Assembly: GCF_000720725.1 (NCBI RefSeq)
Contig: NZ_JOCQ01000013.1
Location: 1-64,000, forward strand
Origin: Streptomyces rimosus subsp. rimosus
GTDB taxonomy: Bacteria > Actinomycetota > Actinomycetes > Streptomycetales > Streptomycetaceae
DNA length: 64,000 bases
Direction of reading: 5' to 3'
Below the pieces are notes generated by a model, which had not been told where the DNA came from, searched no databases, and worked only from the letters and a program-made list of their open reading frames with translations. The translations under genes were made by a program, and so were the position numbers. Positions 1 through 7,839 of the stretch are shown here, in pieces (position 1 is the first letter of the stretch; the number at the start of each line of letters is the position of its first letter).

Positions 1-1
1 C

Positions 2-610
2 GTCGTCGCCAACCACATCTCCTGGCTGGACATCCCCGCCCTGCTCGCCGTCGAGCCGGTGACCCTGCTCGCCAAGCGCGAGGTCGGCGACTGGCCGCTG
101 GTCGGCACCCTCGCCCGCCGCGCCGGCACCCGCTTCATCGACCGCGCCAGCCCGCGCCAACTGCCCGCGAGCGTCGCCGCGTTGGCGGACCTGCTGCGCT
201 CCGGCCGGTCGGTGGCCGCGTTCCCGCAGGCCACCACCTGGTGCTCGGTGGCGCACGGCGCGTTCCGCCGCGCCACCTTCCAGGCCGCGCTGGACGCGGG
301 CGCCCCCGTACGGCCGGTGACCATCGCGTACGAGCAGCTGGGGATGCCCAGCACGGTCGCGGGCTTCCTCGGCGACGAGGAGTTCCTGTCCTCCGTGCGG
401 CGGGTGGTCGGCGCGCGCGGCCTGACCGTACGCGTCACCGTGCACCCGCCACTGCTTCCGCAACCCGGCGCGCACGACCGGCGCACGCTGGCGGACCTCG
501 CCCGCGCCGCCGTCTCCCGCACCGTCCGGGAGCCGGTCCGGTACGCGCCGGGTGCGTGCCGGGTGAGCGCCGCGCCCGCGCCGGGTCAGGCGCTCGGTAC
601 GTACTTGTAG
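2..610 (+). CDS. lysophospholipid acyltransferase family protein (5' end missing)
   Basis: Membrane-associated acyltransferase of the PlsC/LPLAT family, which transfers acyl groups to lysophospholipid-type acceptors. The reading frame is already open at base 2 and the N-terminus lies outside the window. The catalytic NH-x4-D motif is seen as NHISWLD at visible residues 4-10. The second family motif, normally FPEGT, reads FPQATT here, so the usual glutamate is a glutamine and the glycine an alanine. The 3' end overlaps the convergent regulator by 25 bp. Family assignment is secure; substrate (glycerolipid or ornithine-lipid type) cannot be told, and the altered motif leaves activity open. Confidence 0.85.
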   Translation, partial: VVANHISWLDIPALLAVEPVTLLAKREVGDWPLVGTLARRAGTRFIDRASPRQLPASVAALADLLRSGRSVAAFPQATTWCSVAHGAFRRATFQAALDAGAPVRPVTIAYEQLGMPSTVAGFLGDEEFLSSVRRVVGARGLTVRVTVHPPLLPQPGAHDRRTLADLARAAVSRTVREPVRYAPGACRVSAAPAPGQALGTYL

Positions 611-1194
611 CCGACGCGGCGTACGGTCACGATCGACGCCCGCACGTCCGCGCCCAACTTGCGGCGCAGCCGGGCCACATGGACGTCGACCGTCCGTCCG
701 TCGCCGACGTGCCCGTACCCCCACACCGTGGTCACCAGCTGGTCGCGGGTGTGCACCCGGTGCGGGTGCGCGACGAGGTGGGCGAGCAGCTCGAATTCGA
801 GGTACGTCAGGTCCAGCGGGCGGCCGTGGACGTGCACGGTCCGCTGCTCGGGGTCGATGCGTACGGTCGCGTCACCGGTCGTGGGCGCGGCGGGGGTGTC
901 GGCGTCCGCGGTGGGGCCCGGCGCTCCCGGCACGGCCGCCGGGGCCGCCGCGGCCGGTACCGACTCCGCCGGGACCAGGACGAGGTAGCCGACCATGGCC
1001 GGCTGCCCCGGCAGCACGGGCAGGCTGTGCTGCGGCGCGGGGAGCCAGGTAGCGCCCGAGGTGAGCAGGTCGGCGACGGGTGGCAGTTCGTCGGGCGCCA
1101 CGGCGCGCAGGCGCTGGCGTCCGGGCGCGGCGGCGGGCGGGGAGGCGGCGGCGGACTTCGCGGAAGTGGCGGGAAGGGTACGGACGTTCGTCAT
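586..1194 (-). CDS. winged-helix transcriptional regulator without receiver domain
   Basis: 202-residue protein whose last ~95 residues are an OmpR/PhoB-type winged helix (LTYLEFELLAHLV, then a recognition helix around VDVHVARLRRKLG and the wing RRVGYKYV). The N-terminal half is Ala/Pro-rich and holds no receiver fold or phosphoacceptor aspartate that I can see, so it is not a classical response regulator. It probably binds DNA but would need another input for control. It is convergent with the acyltransferase, the stop codons lying inside each other's genes. ATG start at 1194. Target genes are unknown. Confidence 0.85.
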   Translation of the reverse strand: MTNVRTLPATSAKSAAASPPAAAPGRQRLRAVAPDELPPVADLLTSGATWLPAPQHSLPVLPGQPAMVGYLVLVPAESVPAAAAPAAVPGAPGPTADADTPAAPTTGDATVRIDPEQRTVHVHGRPLDLTYLEFELLAHLVAHPHRVHTRDQLVTTVWGYGHVGDGRTVDVHVARLRRKLGADVRASIVTVRRVGYKYVPSA

Positions 1195-1439
1195 GATCGG
1201 TCAGCTCTTTCGCGCAGTGGGGGCGTCGGTGGACGTCGTGCGCGCGGGCAGGGCTGGGGACGCTGCGAAGGCGTCGGAGAGGCGTGTGCGGGCCCGCGCT
1301 CAGTGCGCGCGGCAACACAGGCGGTCGAAGTGATGCCCCTGCCGGGACGGCCAGAAAGGCTCAAGGTCGCTGCGACCCGTCGCGGTTTCGGTAAGGCTGG
1401 CCATGCCCCCATTCAACCAGACCGCCGGTGTTCTGTCCT

Positions 1440-2066
1440 TCAGGTGTCCTGCCGCCCGGACCGGGCCCGGCGGCGGGCCTTGAACACGGCGCCCGCGCCC
1501 ATACCCAGCAGCAAGGCCGTCAGATGGCCCACGTCCGTGAAGTCCCGCTCCCGGCGCAGGACCGGGTGCGCGCCCAGCGCCAGCAGTCCCGCCGTGGCCG
1601 CGGCCCGTACCCCGCGGTGCGGTACGGACACGGCGAGCGCGCCCACCGTGGCGTAGAAGCCGTAACTCGCGCCCACGTCCACGGCCCGCTCGGTGTCGGG
1701 GGTGACGTACTCGTGGGAGAGCGCGCGGGCCGCCCGCAGCCCGCCGTACACGAGCACGCTGGCGCCGATGTGCCCGGCGGCGAACATCCCGGCCGCCCGC
1801 CGGGTGCCCCACGCCGCCTCGGCCGTGCCGAGCGCCGCGAGCAGCGCGAGCCCGTACGGGACGGGCAGCGGGCTCTCGACGAACACGGCGCTGGTCGCCA
1901 GCGTCCGCCAGCGGCCCGCACGCAGATTGTGGACATTGGTGGAGTGCGCGCGCAGCAGCTCGGCGCGCTCGTGCGCGGGCATCCGCGCGGTGGCGTACGC
2001 GCCGAGCTGGACGGCGCCGACGTACAGCGGGGTGAGCCAGGGAGCGTAGGCGGAGGGCGCTTTCAT
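1440..2066 (-). CDS. rhomboid-like integral membrane protein
   Basis: About 208 residues with six or so hydrophobic segments. It resembles the actinobacterial rhomboid-fold group: a loop with HNLRAGRWRTLATSAVF after the first helix, a GHIGASVLVYGGLRAA segment, a GASYGFYATVGAL segment where rhomboid proteases have GxSG, and DVGHLTALLLG where they have the catalytic histidine. A serine and a histidine are therefore present, but the GxSG motif is not exact, so it may be an active protease or an inactive rhomboid relative. The ATG at 2066 follows a GGAGGG; ATGs at 2075 and 2078 are alternatives. Confidence 0.72.
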   Translation of the reverse strand: MKAPSAYAPWLTPLYVGAVQLGAYATARMPAHERAELLRAHSTNVHNLRAGRWRTLATSAVFVESPLPVPYGLALLAALGTAEAAWGTRRAAGMFAAGHIGASVLVYGGLRAARALSHEYVTPDTERAVDVGASYGFYATVGALAVSVPHRGVRAAATAGLLALGAHPVLRRERDFTDVGHLTALLLGMGAGAVFKARRRARSGRQDT

Positions 2067-2169
2067 GCCCTCCATCATCCCTGGAGGCCAGGTGTGACAG
2101 CGGGCGGGACCGATGGTCCGGGGCCGGTTGGCCGGGACCGATGGGCCGGGACCGGATCACCGGGCCCGC

Positions 2170-2436
2170 TCAGCCGAGCCGGATCTCCACCGGCTCGGCC
2201 GAGCCGCCGCGCACCGTGACCGAGGTCCCGGCGGTCTGCGCCACGCCGCCGCCCCGCTCCGACCGGCACTCGACGGTGTAGCGGCCGTCGGCGCCGGCGG
2301 AGAGGGTGAAGCGGCCTTCGGTGTCGGTGAGCGCGGCCACGTCCGGGAAGGATCCCGGGCCCGCGGCGAGGTACACCCGGGCGTCCGGGACGGCCCGGCC
2401 GTCCGCGTCCACCACGACTCCGGAGATCACCGCCAT
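2170..2436 (-). CDS. small carboxypeptidase-regulatory-like (beta-sandwich) protein
   Basis: 88 residues forming a single Ig-like CarboxypepD_reg module: ISGVVVDADGRAVPDARVYL, then TDTEGRFTLSA and the final strand VTVRGGSAEPVEIRL. There is no signal peptide or membrane segment. It lies 59 bp downstream of the serine protease on the same strand, and the two are probably co-transcribed. Such modules usually act in protein-protein contact or folding, so a role as partner, inhibitor or chaperone of the protease is a reasonable inference, but nothing in the sequence proves it. Confidence 0.78.
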   Translation of the reverse strand: MAVISGVVVDADGRAVPDARVYLAAGPGSFPDVAALTDTEGRFTLSAGADGRYTVECRSERGGGVAQTAGTSVTVRGGSAEPVEIRLG

Positions 2437-2495
2437 ACCGGGACCTTTCGTTGCGTTCGCTGATGCCGTACGGTCGCGTCACTCGTGCCCTGCGG

Positions 2496-3425
2496 TCACG
2501 CCTTCCACGCCACGTAGTTGTTGTACACCGGCGTGGTGATCCGGGTGCCGGAGTTGGTGACCGCACCGCCGTACGCGTGGATCGCGATGCCGTACCGGCC
2601 GCCGTTGTAGAAGTGGTAGACGGAGCTGCCGCTCTGGCCGCCCGCCGTGTCGATGTCGTAGTACACCTTGCGCGGGCCGACGGAGGCGACGCCGCGCGCG
2701 TCGTACCACTGGGTGCCGGCCGGCTTGTCGCCCGGGTAGCCGGAGATGTTGCCGACCGTCTTGAGCAGGTCGGCGTCGGACCACACGCCGAAGCCGAACC
2801 AGCCTGTCGTGTTGCCCAGGTTGTTGGGCAGGATGATCGCGCCGTAGTCGTAGTTCTCGTCGCCGTTGTTGGCCCAGCCGTTGACCGTACGGAAGCTGGT
2901 GCTGGTCACGACGCCGTACGGGAGGGTGTTGCCGTTGCGGCCCGGCATCACGTTGATGCTCTTGACCCAGCCGTCGCGACCGGCGACGCCGCTGTTCTTG
3001 ATGTAGACGACGTGCCCGGCGGTGGCCAGGGTGTGCGGGCCGATGAACCAGCCGGTGCCGATCCAGCGGGAGTTGTCCGCCGCGGTGATCAGCAGCGAGC
3101 AGTGCACCCGCCACGGGTAGACGGACGTGTCGGTGATCTGGACCCGGTCGTCCGGACCGTGCACGGTCTCGGCGGCGACCGGGGGCGGGCCGAAGGACGC
3201 CTCGCCGATGTCCGGCAGCGCGGCGGTCGGCGGCTGCCACAGCTGTTCCGGCGTGCCCTCGGGACGGGTGTAGCCGCGCACGTTCTCCAGGCCGTCCGCG
3301 GTCGCCCTGGCCGCGTCGCCCTGCGGCCCCTCGGACGGCGCCTGAACCGCCAACTCCTCTGCAGTGAATACGACCTGCTGTTCTTCCGGCTCGTTCGAGA
3401 CGGCGGTGTGGAACTCGATCGGCAT
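2496..3425 (-). CDS. trypsin-like serine protease, V8/glutamyl-endopeptidase type, no signal peptide
   Basis: 309 residues. An N-terminal ~80-residue acidic, poorly ordered region is followed by a chymotrypsin-fold domain with a full catalytic triad: His in TAGHVV, Asp in YDYGAI, Ser in GGQSGSS. The domain order and the WFIGPHTLATAGHVV block fit the S1B (V8/glutamyl endopeptidase) branch. Relatives are normally secreted, but the N-terminus MPIEFHTAVSNEPEEQQ has no hydrophobic signal sequence, so the protein is either cytoplasmic or exported by a leaderless route. The next gene is a small beta-sandwich protein. Substrate unknown. Confidence 0.88.
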   Translation of the reverse strand: MPIEFHTAVSNEPEEQQVVFTAEELAVQAPSEGPQGDAARATADGLENVRGYTRPEGTPEQLWQPPTAALPDIGEASFGPPPVAAETVHGPDDRVQITDTSVYPWRVHCSLLITAADNSRWIGTGWFIGPHTLATAGHVVYIKNSGVAGRDGWVKSINVMPGRNGNTLPYGVVTSTSFRTVNGWANNGDENYDYGAIILPNNLGNTTGWFGFGVWSDADLLKTVGNISGYPGDKPAGTQWYDARGVASVGPRKVYYDIDTAGGQSGSSVYHFYNGGRYGIAIHAYGGAVTNSGTRITTPVYNNYVAWKA

Positions 3426-3742
3426 TGCTTGTCACCGGGCCTCTCGGTTCTCGCGGTGCACTGTGGGAGTCCTCCTGGAAGGAGTCCTCTTCCTTGTACT
3501 GCCGGTCCCCGGGGGTGGACAACGCAAGATGCGGCGAATTCTTGTGGATGGCCCTCTGCTACGTCATCCGTCCCGAAAGGCCCCGACAACAGCACGAGAC
3601 GGTCCCGGAAATCGGGACGCCTTCACCGCGCGGAACTTCCGCACCGAGAACGGGCACCGCCGGACCTTGCGGACCCGTGCCGTTCGCGCCACAGCGCGCG
3701 CGGCGCCCGCGCGCGAGCAGGCACGCGGGCACACTGGCGGAC
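3426..3742. other. intergenic stretch between divergent protease and oxidoreductase genes
   Basis: 317 bp holding the 5' regions of both divergent genes. I see no conserved operator, hairpin or small gene that I would defend. The reading frame of the downstream oxidoreductase stays open upstream, but that extension is low complexity and has no recognisable domain. Confidence 0.5.
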
Positions 3743-4642
3743 ATGACGACGACCTTGCGCATCGGACTCCTCGGCACCGGCCCCTGGGCCCGGCACGTGC
3801 ACGCCCCCGCCCTCGCCGCCCACCCCAACGTCGCCTTCACGGGCGTGTGGGGGCGCCGCCCGGAAGCCGCCGCGGCGCTGGCCGAGAGCCACGGCACCCG
3901 CCCGTACGCGACCCCGGAGGACCTGTTCGCCGACACCGACGCCCTCGCCATCGCGCTGCCGCCGTCCGTCCAGGCGGACCTCGCCGTACGGGCCGCCGGG
4001 GCCGGCCGCCACCTCCTCCTGGACAAGCCGGTCGCCACCACCGTCGCGGAGGCGCGGGCGGTGGCCGAGGCGGCCGAGCGGGCGGGCGTCGCCTCGATCG
4101 TGTTCTTCACCGCGCGCTTCGGCATCGCCGAGGGGGAGTGGACCGACCGGGCCGCCGCGGCCGGCGGCTGGTTCACCGCGCACGCCGACTGGCTCGGCTC
4201 GGTCTTCGCGGCGGACAGCGACAGCCCGTACGCGGCCTCGCCCTGGCGCCGCGAAAAGGGCGCCCTCTGGGACGTCGGCCCGCACGCACTGTCCCTGCTG
4301 CTGCCCGTCCTCGGGGACGCCGAGCGCGTCACGGCCACCCGCGGCCCCGGCGACACGGTGCTGCTCACGCTGCGGCACGCGGGCGGTGCCGCGAGTTCCG
4401 CGACGGTCAGCCTGACCGCGCCGCGGGCGGCCTCCGGCGTGTCCGTCACGCTGTACGGGACCTCGGGCGCCACGTCGCTGCCACGCCGCCAGGACGGCCC
4501 GGAAGTCGCCTACGAACGCGCCGTGGACGCCCTGCTCGCCTCCGTGCGCAGCGGTGAGGGGCACGCGTGCGACGCGCGGTTCGGGCTGCGGGTGACGGAG
4601 GTGCTGGCGGCGGCGGAGGCGTCGTTCGAGGGGGCGGGGTGA
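3743..4642 (+). CDS. Gfo/Idh/MocA family oxidoreductase
   Basis: 299 residues. The N-terminal Rossmann fold shows GLLGTGPWARHVHAPAL, and the conserved EKP motif appears as LLDKPVATT around residue 95. A DVGPHALSLLLP segment in the C-terminal half occupies the position of the catalytic Asp/His region. These enzymes use NAD(P) to oxidise or reduce sugars, inositols or related compounds. The ATG at 3743 was chosen because MTTTLRIGLLGTG opens directly into the nucleotide-binding strand. The gene stands alone, so the substrate cannot be inferred. Confidence 0.85.
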   Translation: MTTTLRIGLLGTGPWARHVHAPALAAHPNVAFTGVWGRRPEAAAALAESHGTRPYATPEDLFADTDALAIALPPSVQADLAVRAAGAGRHLLLDKPVATTVAEARAVAEAAERAGVASIVFFTARFGIAEGEWTDRAAAAGGWFTAHADWLGSVFAADSDSPYAASPWRREKGALWDVGPHALSLLLPVLGDAERVTATRGPGDTVLLTLRHAGGAASSATVSLTAPRAASGVSVTLYGTSGATSLPRRQDGPEVAYERAVDALLASVRSGEGHACDARFGLRVTEVLAAAEASFEGAG

Positions 4643-4670
4643 TGCAGGAAGCGGGAACGGCATTCTCCTT

Positions 4671-4736
4671 TGGGCAGCTCCATTCCGCGGTGCTACGGCA
4701 AGGTGGCGGTGCGGAAATGGACAAAAGAGCTGCCCA
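4671..4736. terminator. long imperfect hairpin, probable terminator of the oxidoreductase gene
   Basis: TGGGCAGCTC at 4671-4680 pairs perfectly with GAGCTGCCCA at 4727-4736. Inside it CATTCCGC (4681-4688) pairs with GCGGAAATG (4711-4719) with one bulged base. It lies 28 bp after the stop codon. There is no T-run, as is usual for Streptomyces. It could also be a structured 5' leader element. Confidence 0.45.
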
Positions 4737-4764
4737 CGTTATTCGGCGGGGCCGCCCATAGCGT

Positions 4765-4777
4765 CACCGTAACGGTG
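4765..4777. promoter_or_regulatory. 13-bp palindrome, possible operator
   Basis: CACCGT, a central A, then ACGGTG: a perfect short palindrome between the hairpin and the next gene. The binding protein is unknown and chance occurrence is possible. Confidence 0.25.
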
Positions 4778-4898
4778 GAAAACGATTGGCCAAAGGTATG
4801 GAGGCCCATGGTGCGGCGGGTAGAGCGGGCGACTGCGGGCGGATTCCCGGACGGCGTTGCGAGCGGTCGCCGGGCCTCCTCACTCACCTCCGGGTAAG

Positions 4899-4919
4899 TA
4901 CCCCACTTTCAAGTAGGTA
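4899..4919. promoter_or_regulatory. HxlR-like operator upstream of the NAD(P)-binding oxidoreductase
   Basis: The stretch TACCCCACTTTCAAGTAGG has the core ACTT-TC-AAGT (4905-4914) flanked by near-symmetric TACC/GGTA. This resembles operators that HxlR-family repressors recognise in front of NAD(P)-binding protein genes. No hxlR gene lies in the window, so the regulator would act from elsewhere. Confidence 0.4.
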
Positions 4920-5007
4920 ATTGCGGCCCGGCGGGCGGGGCGCGAGGATTTTCCCCGGCGCGCCGCACCTGTCCCTGCCTGTCCTCACCGCTTTTCCGGA
5001 GTTGTCC

Positions 5008-5910
5008 GTGACATCCAACGCTCTCAGCGCAGAGCCCACCCCGGTCACCGTCCTCGGCCTCGGCGCCATGGGCCGCGCCCTGGCCGCCGCCTTCCTGGCG
5101 GGCGGCCACCCGACCACCGTCTGGAACCGCACCCCGGGCCGCGCCGACGCCCTCGTGGCGGCCGGTGCCACCCTCGCCGCCACCGCCGCCGAGGCGGTCG
5201 TGGCCTCCCCGGTCACCGTCGTCTGCCTCATGGACCACCGGTCCGTAAGCGACGTGCTCACCCCGCTCGCGGACCGGCTCGCCGGCCGTACGGTGATCAA
5301 CCTGACCACCGTCTCCCCGGCGGACGCCCGCGCCACCGCGGCCTGGGCGGACGAGCACGGCATCGCGCACCTCAGCGGCGCCATCATGACCGTCCCCGTG
5401 CTGGTCGGCGGCCCGCAGTCGATGCTCCTCTACAGCGGCCCGCAGGCCCTCTTCACCGCCCACCTGGGCCTGCTCGAACGGCTCGGCTCGGCCACCCATC
5501 TCGGCACCGACCCGGGCACGGCGCCGCTGTACGACGTCGGTCTGCTGACGGCCATGTACACCATGTTCGGGGGATTCCTGCACGGCGCGGCACTGGTCGG
5601 CACCGCGGGCGTCTCCGCGAAGGAGTTCACGGAACTCGCCGTACCGTGGCTCAACGCCATGACCCTCGGGATGCCCGCCATGGCCGACTTCCTCGACTCG
5701 GGCGACTACCGCACCGACGTCCAGAGCCTCGATTTCAACGAGGCGGCCGTGGCACACCTCGTACACACCAGCCGGGAAGCGGGCATCGGCGCGGATGTCC
5801 TGCTTCCGGTGCTGGAGCTGATACGCCGCCAGATCTCCGAGGGGCACGGAACGGAGAGTGTCACGCGGCTGGTGGAAGGCATCAAGGACCCAAGGACGTC
5901 GGTGCGTTAG
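5008..5910 (+). CDS. NAD(P)-binding oxidoreductase, imine-reductase / beta-hydroxyacid dehydrogenase type
   Basis: 300 residues. The N-terminal Rossmann fold shows VTVLGLGAMGRALAAAF followed by VWNRTPGRADAL, an NADPH-type loop. The second half is the all-helical dimerisation domain. Where beta-hydroxyacid dehydrogenases carry a catalytic lysine, this protein reads APLYDVGLLTAMYTMFGG, with an aspartate and no lysine, as in imine reductases of the R-type. It therefore more likely reduces C=N than dehydrogenates a hydroxyacid, though the substrate is unknown. The GTG at 5008 was preferred because VTSNALSAEPTPVTVLGLG places the fold correctly. A candidate HxlR operator lies about 90 bp upstream. 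Confidence 0.82.
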   Translation: MTSNALSAEPTPVTVLGLGAMGRALAAAFLAGGHPTTVWNRTPGRADALVAAGATLAATAAEAVVASPVTVVCLMDHRSVSDVLTPLADRLAGRTVINLTTVSPADARATAAWADEHGIAHLSGAIMTVPVLVGGPQSMLLYSGPQALFTAHLGLLERLGSATHLGTDPGTAPLYDVGLLTAMYTMFGGFLHGAALVGTAGVSAKEFTELAVPWLNAMTLGMPAMADFLDSGDYRTDVQSLDFNEAAVAHLVHTSREAGIGADVLLPVLELIRRQISEGHGTESVTRLVEGIKDPRTSVR

Positions 5911-6016
5911 CGGATTCCGGTGTGGGGGGCGGGGAGCTCTCGGCCGTCCCCCCCTCGGAAGGCTTGCCACCTCATGTCCGAACTGCTATGCCTACATGCC
6001 GATTTTGGTCTTGGAA

Positions 6017-6079
6017 GGCATCAGCGATGCCGCCTAACGTCGTGATCGCGCCCTTCGCGCACCGCGAAGCTCGATCACG
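6017..6079. promoter_or_regulatory. tandem inverted repeats in the 5' leader of the AMP-ligase gene
   Basis: GGCATC-agc-GATGCC (6017-6031) is followed by a strong stem: CGTGATCG (6041-6048) pairs with CGATCACG (6072-6079), and inside it CTTCGCG (6053-6059) pairs with CGCGAAG (6063-6069) around a CAC loop. The stem ends about 8 bp before the AAGGAGG ribosome-binding site. This could be an operator or an attenuator-like leader structure. Confidence 0.4.
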
Positions 6080-6100
6080 TACGACAAGGAGGCGCAGCTC

Positions 6101-7645
6101 ATGGCCGCGTTCACGAGTTACGTCGAGACCATCCTGCAGAACCTGACCGACCGCCCCGAACGCCCGGTACTGACCACGGCCGAGGGGCGGCACGTCACCG
6201 CCGCCGAGCTCCACGACAGCGTGCACCGGATGGCGGCGGAGCTGGCCGACCGCGGCATCGAGCGCGACCGTACGGTCGCGATACTGGCCGGGAACCGGCC
6301 GGAGGCCCTGTCCGCCCGGTACGCGGTCAACCTGCTGGGCGGCCGGATCGTGCTGCTCTACGAGGGGCAGGCCCCGGAAACCCAGGCGCGCCTCGTGGAG
6401 AGCGCGGAGACCGTGCTGCTCCTCGTCGGGCCGGAATCGGCCAAGCCCGCCGCGGAACTCCTCTCCCACCTGGAGGGACCCGGGCCGGACGTCCTGACGC
6501 TGGGCCCCGGCGGCACGGGCCTGGACGCCGGGGACCTGACCGCGCTGGCCGCCGCCCGCCCGTCGGGCCGTACGGTCGAGAGCGCGGCCCGCGCCGACGA
6601 GGACTGGTGCATCCGCTACACGGGCGGCACCACCGGCGTCCCCAAGGGCATCCGGACGGCACACGGCCCGTACGCGGCGTTGCTGGCCCACTCCTTCGAA
6701 GGGGCCGGCGACCCGCCCCGCCTGCTCGCCTGCACCTCGCTCACCCACCTCGCCGGAACGATCGCCGACATGACGCTGGCCGCGGGCGGCAGCGTCGTCC
6801 TCCAGGACCGCTTCGAGCCCGGCGCGGTCCTCGCCGCGATCGCCCGCGAGCGCATCACCCACGTATGGCTGCTGCCGCCCCTCCTCTACGAACTCCTCGA
6901 TCACCCCGATCTCCCCACCACCGACCTCAGCAGCCTCACCCGCATCAGCTACGGCGGCTGCCCGGCGTCCCCCTCCCGGCTGCGGCAGGCCCTGGACGTC
7001 TTCGGGCCGGTCCTCTACGGCCTGTACGGGCAGTCCGAGACCTTGCTGCTCACCGAGGTGAATCCGGCGGAGCACGCCATCACCGGGCGGGGCGGGCAGA
7101 TCACCGTCGGCCGTCCCGCACCCGGCGTGGACATCGAGATCCGCGACGAGCACGACCGCCGCCTGCCGCCGGACGCCAGCGGCGAGGTGTACGTCCGCTC
7201 CGGGGGCGTGATGACCGGCTACTGGAAGCAGCCCGAGCTGACCGCTCAAGTGATCCGCGACGGCTGGGTGCGCACCGGCGACGTCGGTTACCGGGACGCG
7301 GACGGCTATCTCTACCTGATGGACCGGGTCAAGGAGATGATCATCGTGGTGGGCGGCCATGTCTATCCGGGCGAGCTGGAGGACCTGCTGCACACCCACC
7401 CGGACATCGCGCAGTGCGCGGTCTTCGGCGTACGCACCGCGGACGAGGTCGAGGAGGTGCACTGCGCCGTCGTCCCCGCGCCGGGGCGCACGGCCGACCC
7501 CGCGGGAATCATCGACTTCGTCGTGGCGCACAAGGGCGCGATGTACGCGCCGCGGGCCGTGCACCTGGTGGACGGCATCCCGCTCACCTCGGTCGGCAAG
7601 CCGGACAAGAAGCGGCTCAAGGGGGAGATGGCGGGGCGGGGGTAA
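6101..7645 (+). CDS. AMP-dependent synthetase/ligase (acyl-CoA synthetase-like)
   Basis: 514 residues of the ANL superfamily. These enzymes adenylate a carboxylate with ATP and usually transfer it to CoA. Core motifs are all present: YTGGTTGVPKG (A3, ATP binding), YGLYGQSET (A5), the TGDVGYRDADGYLYLMDRVKEMI block (A7/A8) and the C-terminal lysine in SVGKPDKKRL (A10). The ATG at 6101 sits behind AAGGAGG. The gene is monocistronic as far as can be seen, with no carrier protein or condensing enzyme next to it, so fatty, aromatic or other acids remain possible. Confidence 0.88.
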   Translation: MAAFTSYVETILQNLTDRPERPVLTTAEGRHVTAAELHDSVHRMAAELADRGIERDRTVAILAGNRPEALSARYAVNLLGGRIVLLYEGQAPETQARLVESAETVLLLVGPESAKPAAELLSHLEGPGPDVLTLGPGGTGLDAGDLTALAAARPSGRTVESAARADEDWCIRYTGGTTGVPKGIRTAHGPYAALLAHSFEGAGDPPRLLACTSLTHLAGTIADMTLAAGGSVVLQDRFEPGAVLAAIARERITHVWLLPPLLYELLDHPDLPTTDLSSLTRISYGGCPASPSRLRQALDVFGPVLYGLYGQSETLLLTEVNPAEHAITGRGGQITVGRPAPGVDIEIRDEHDRRLPPDASGEVYVRSGGVMTGYWKQPELTAQVIRDGWVRTGDVGYRDADGYLYLMDRVKEMIIVVGGHVYPGELEDLLHTHPDIAQCAVFGVRTADEVEEVHCAVVPAPGRTADPAGIIDFVVAHKGAMYAPRAVHLVDGIPLTSVGKPDKKRLKGEMAGRG

Positions 7646-7839
7646 GGGGTACGGGGCATAGGGGCTCAAGGGGTACGGGGGTGTAGGGGCTCACCGGGCC
7701 GGGTGGGCCGCGACCGTCATCAATTCCTCACACAATGCGAGACACGGCGTCATGAGCGCCGCGCACCATGGTCGGACCCCTTCCTCGCCGTACGCTTTCG
7801 ACGAGCGTCCGCCCGGCCCGCTTCGGAGAGCCCCGCCCC

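Larger units (their letters stand above)
4643..5007. other. 365-bp regulatory intergenic region
   Basis: Less GC-rich than its surroundings. From left to right it holds an imperfect long hairpin (4671-4736), a 13-bp palindrome (4765-4777) and an HxlR-type operator-like repeat (4899-4919). Small open frames cross it, but none has a plausible start or codon bias. Confidence 0.5.

Noticed and set aside
4670..4897. A 75-codon plus-strand frame after the Gfo/Idh/MocA gene
   Set aside because: It runs through the long hairpin and the palindrome, has no ribosome-binding site and lacks coding-type third-position GC.
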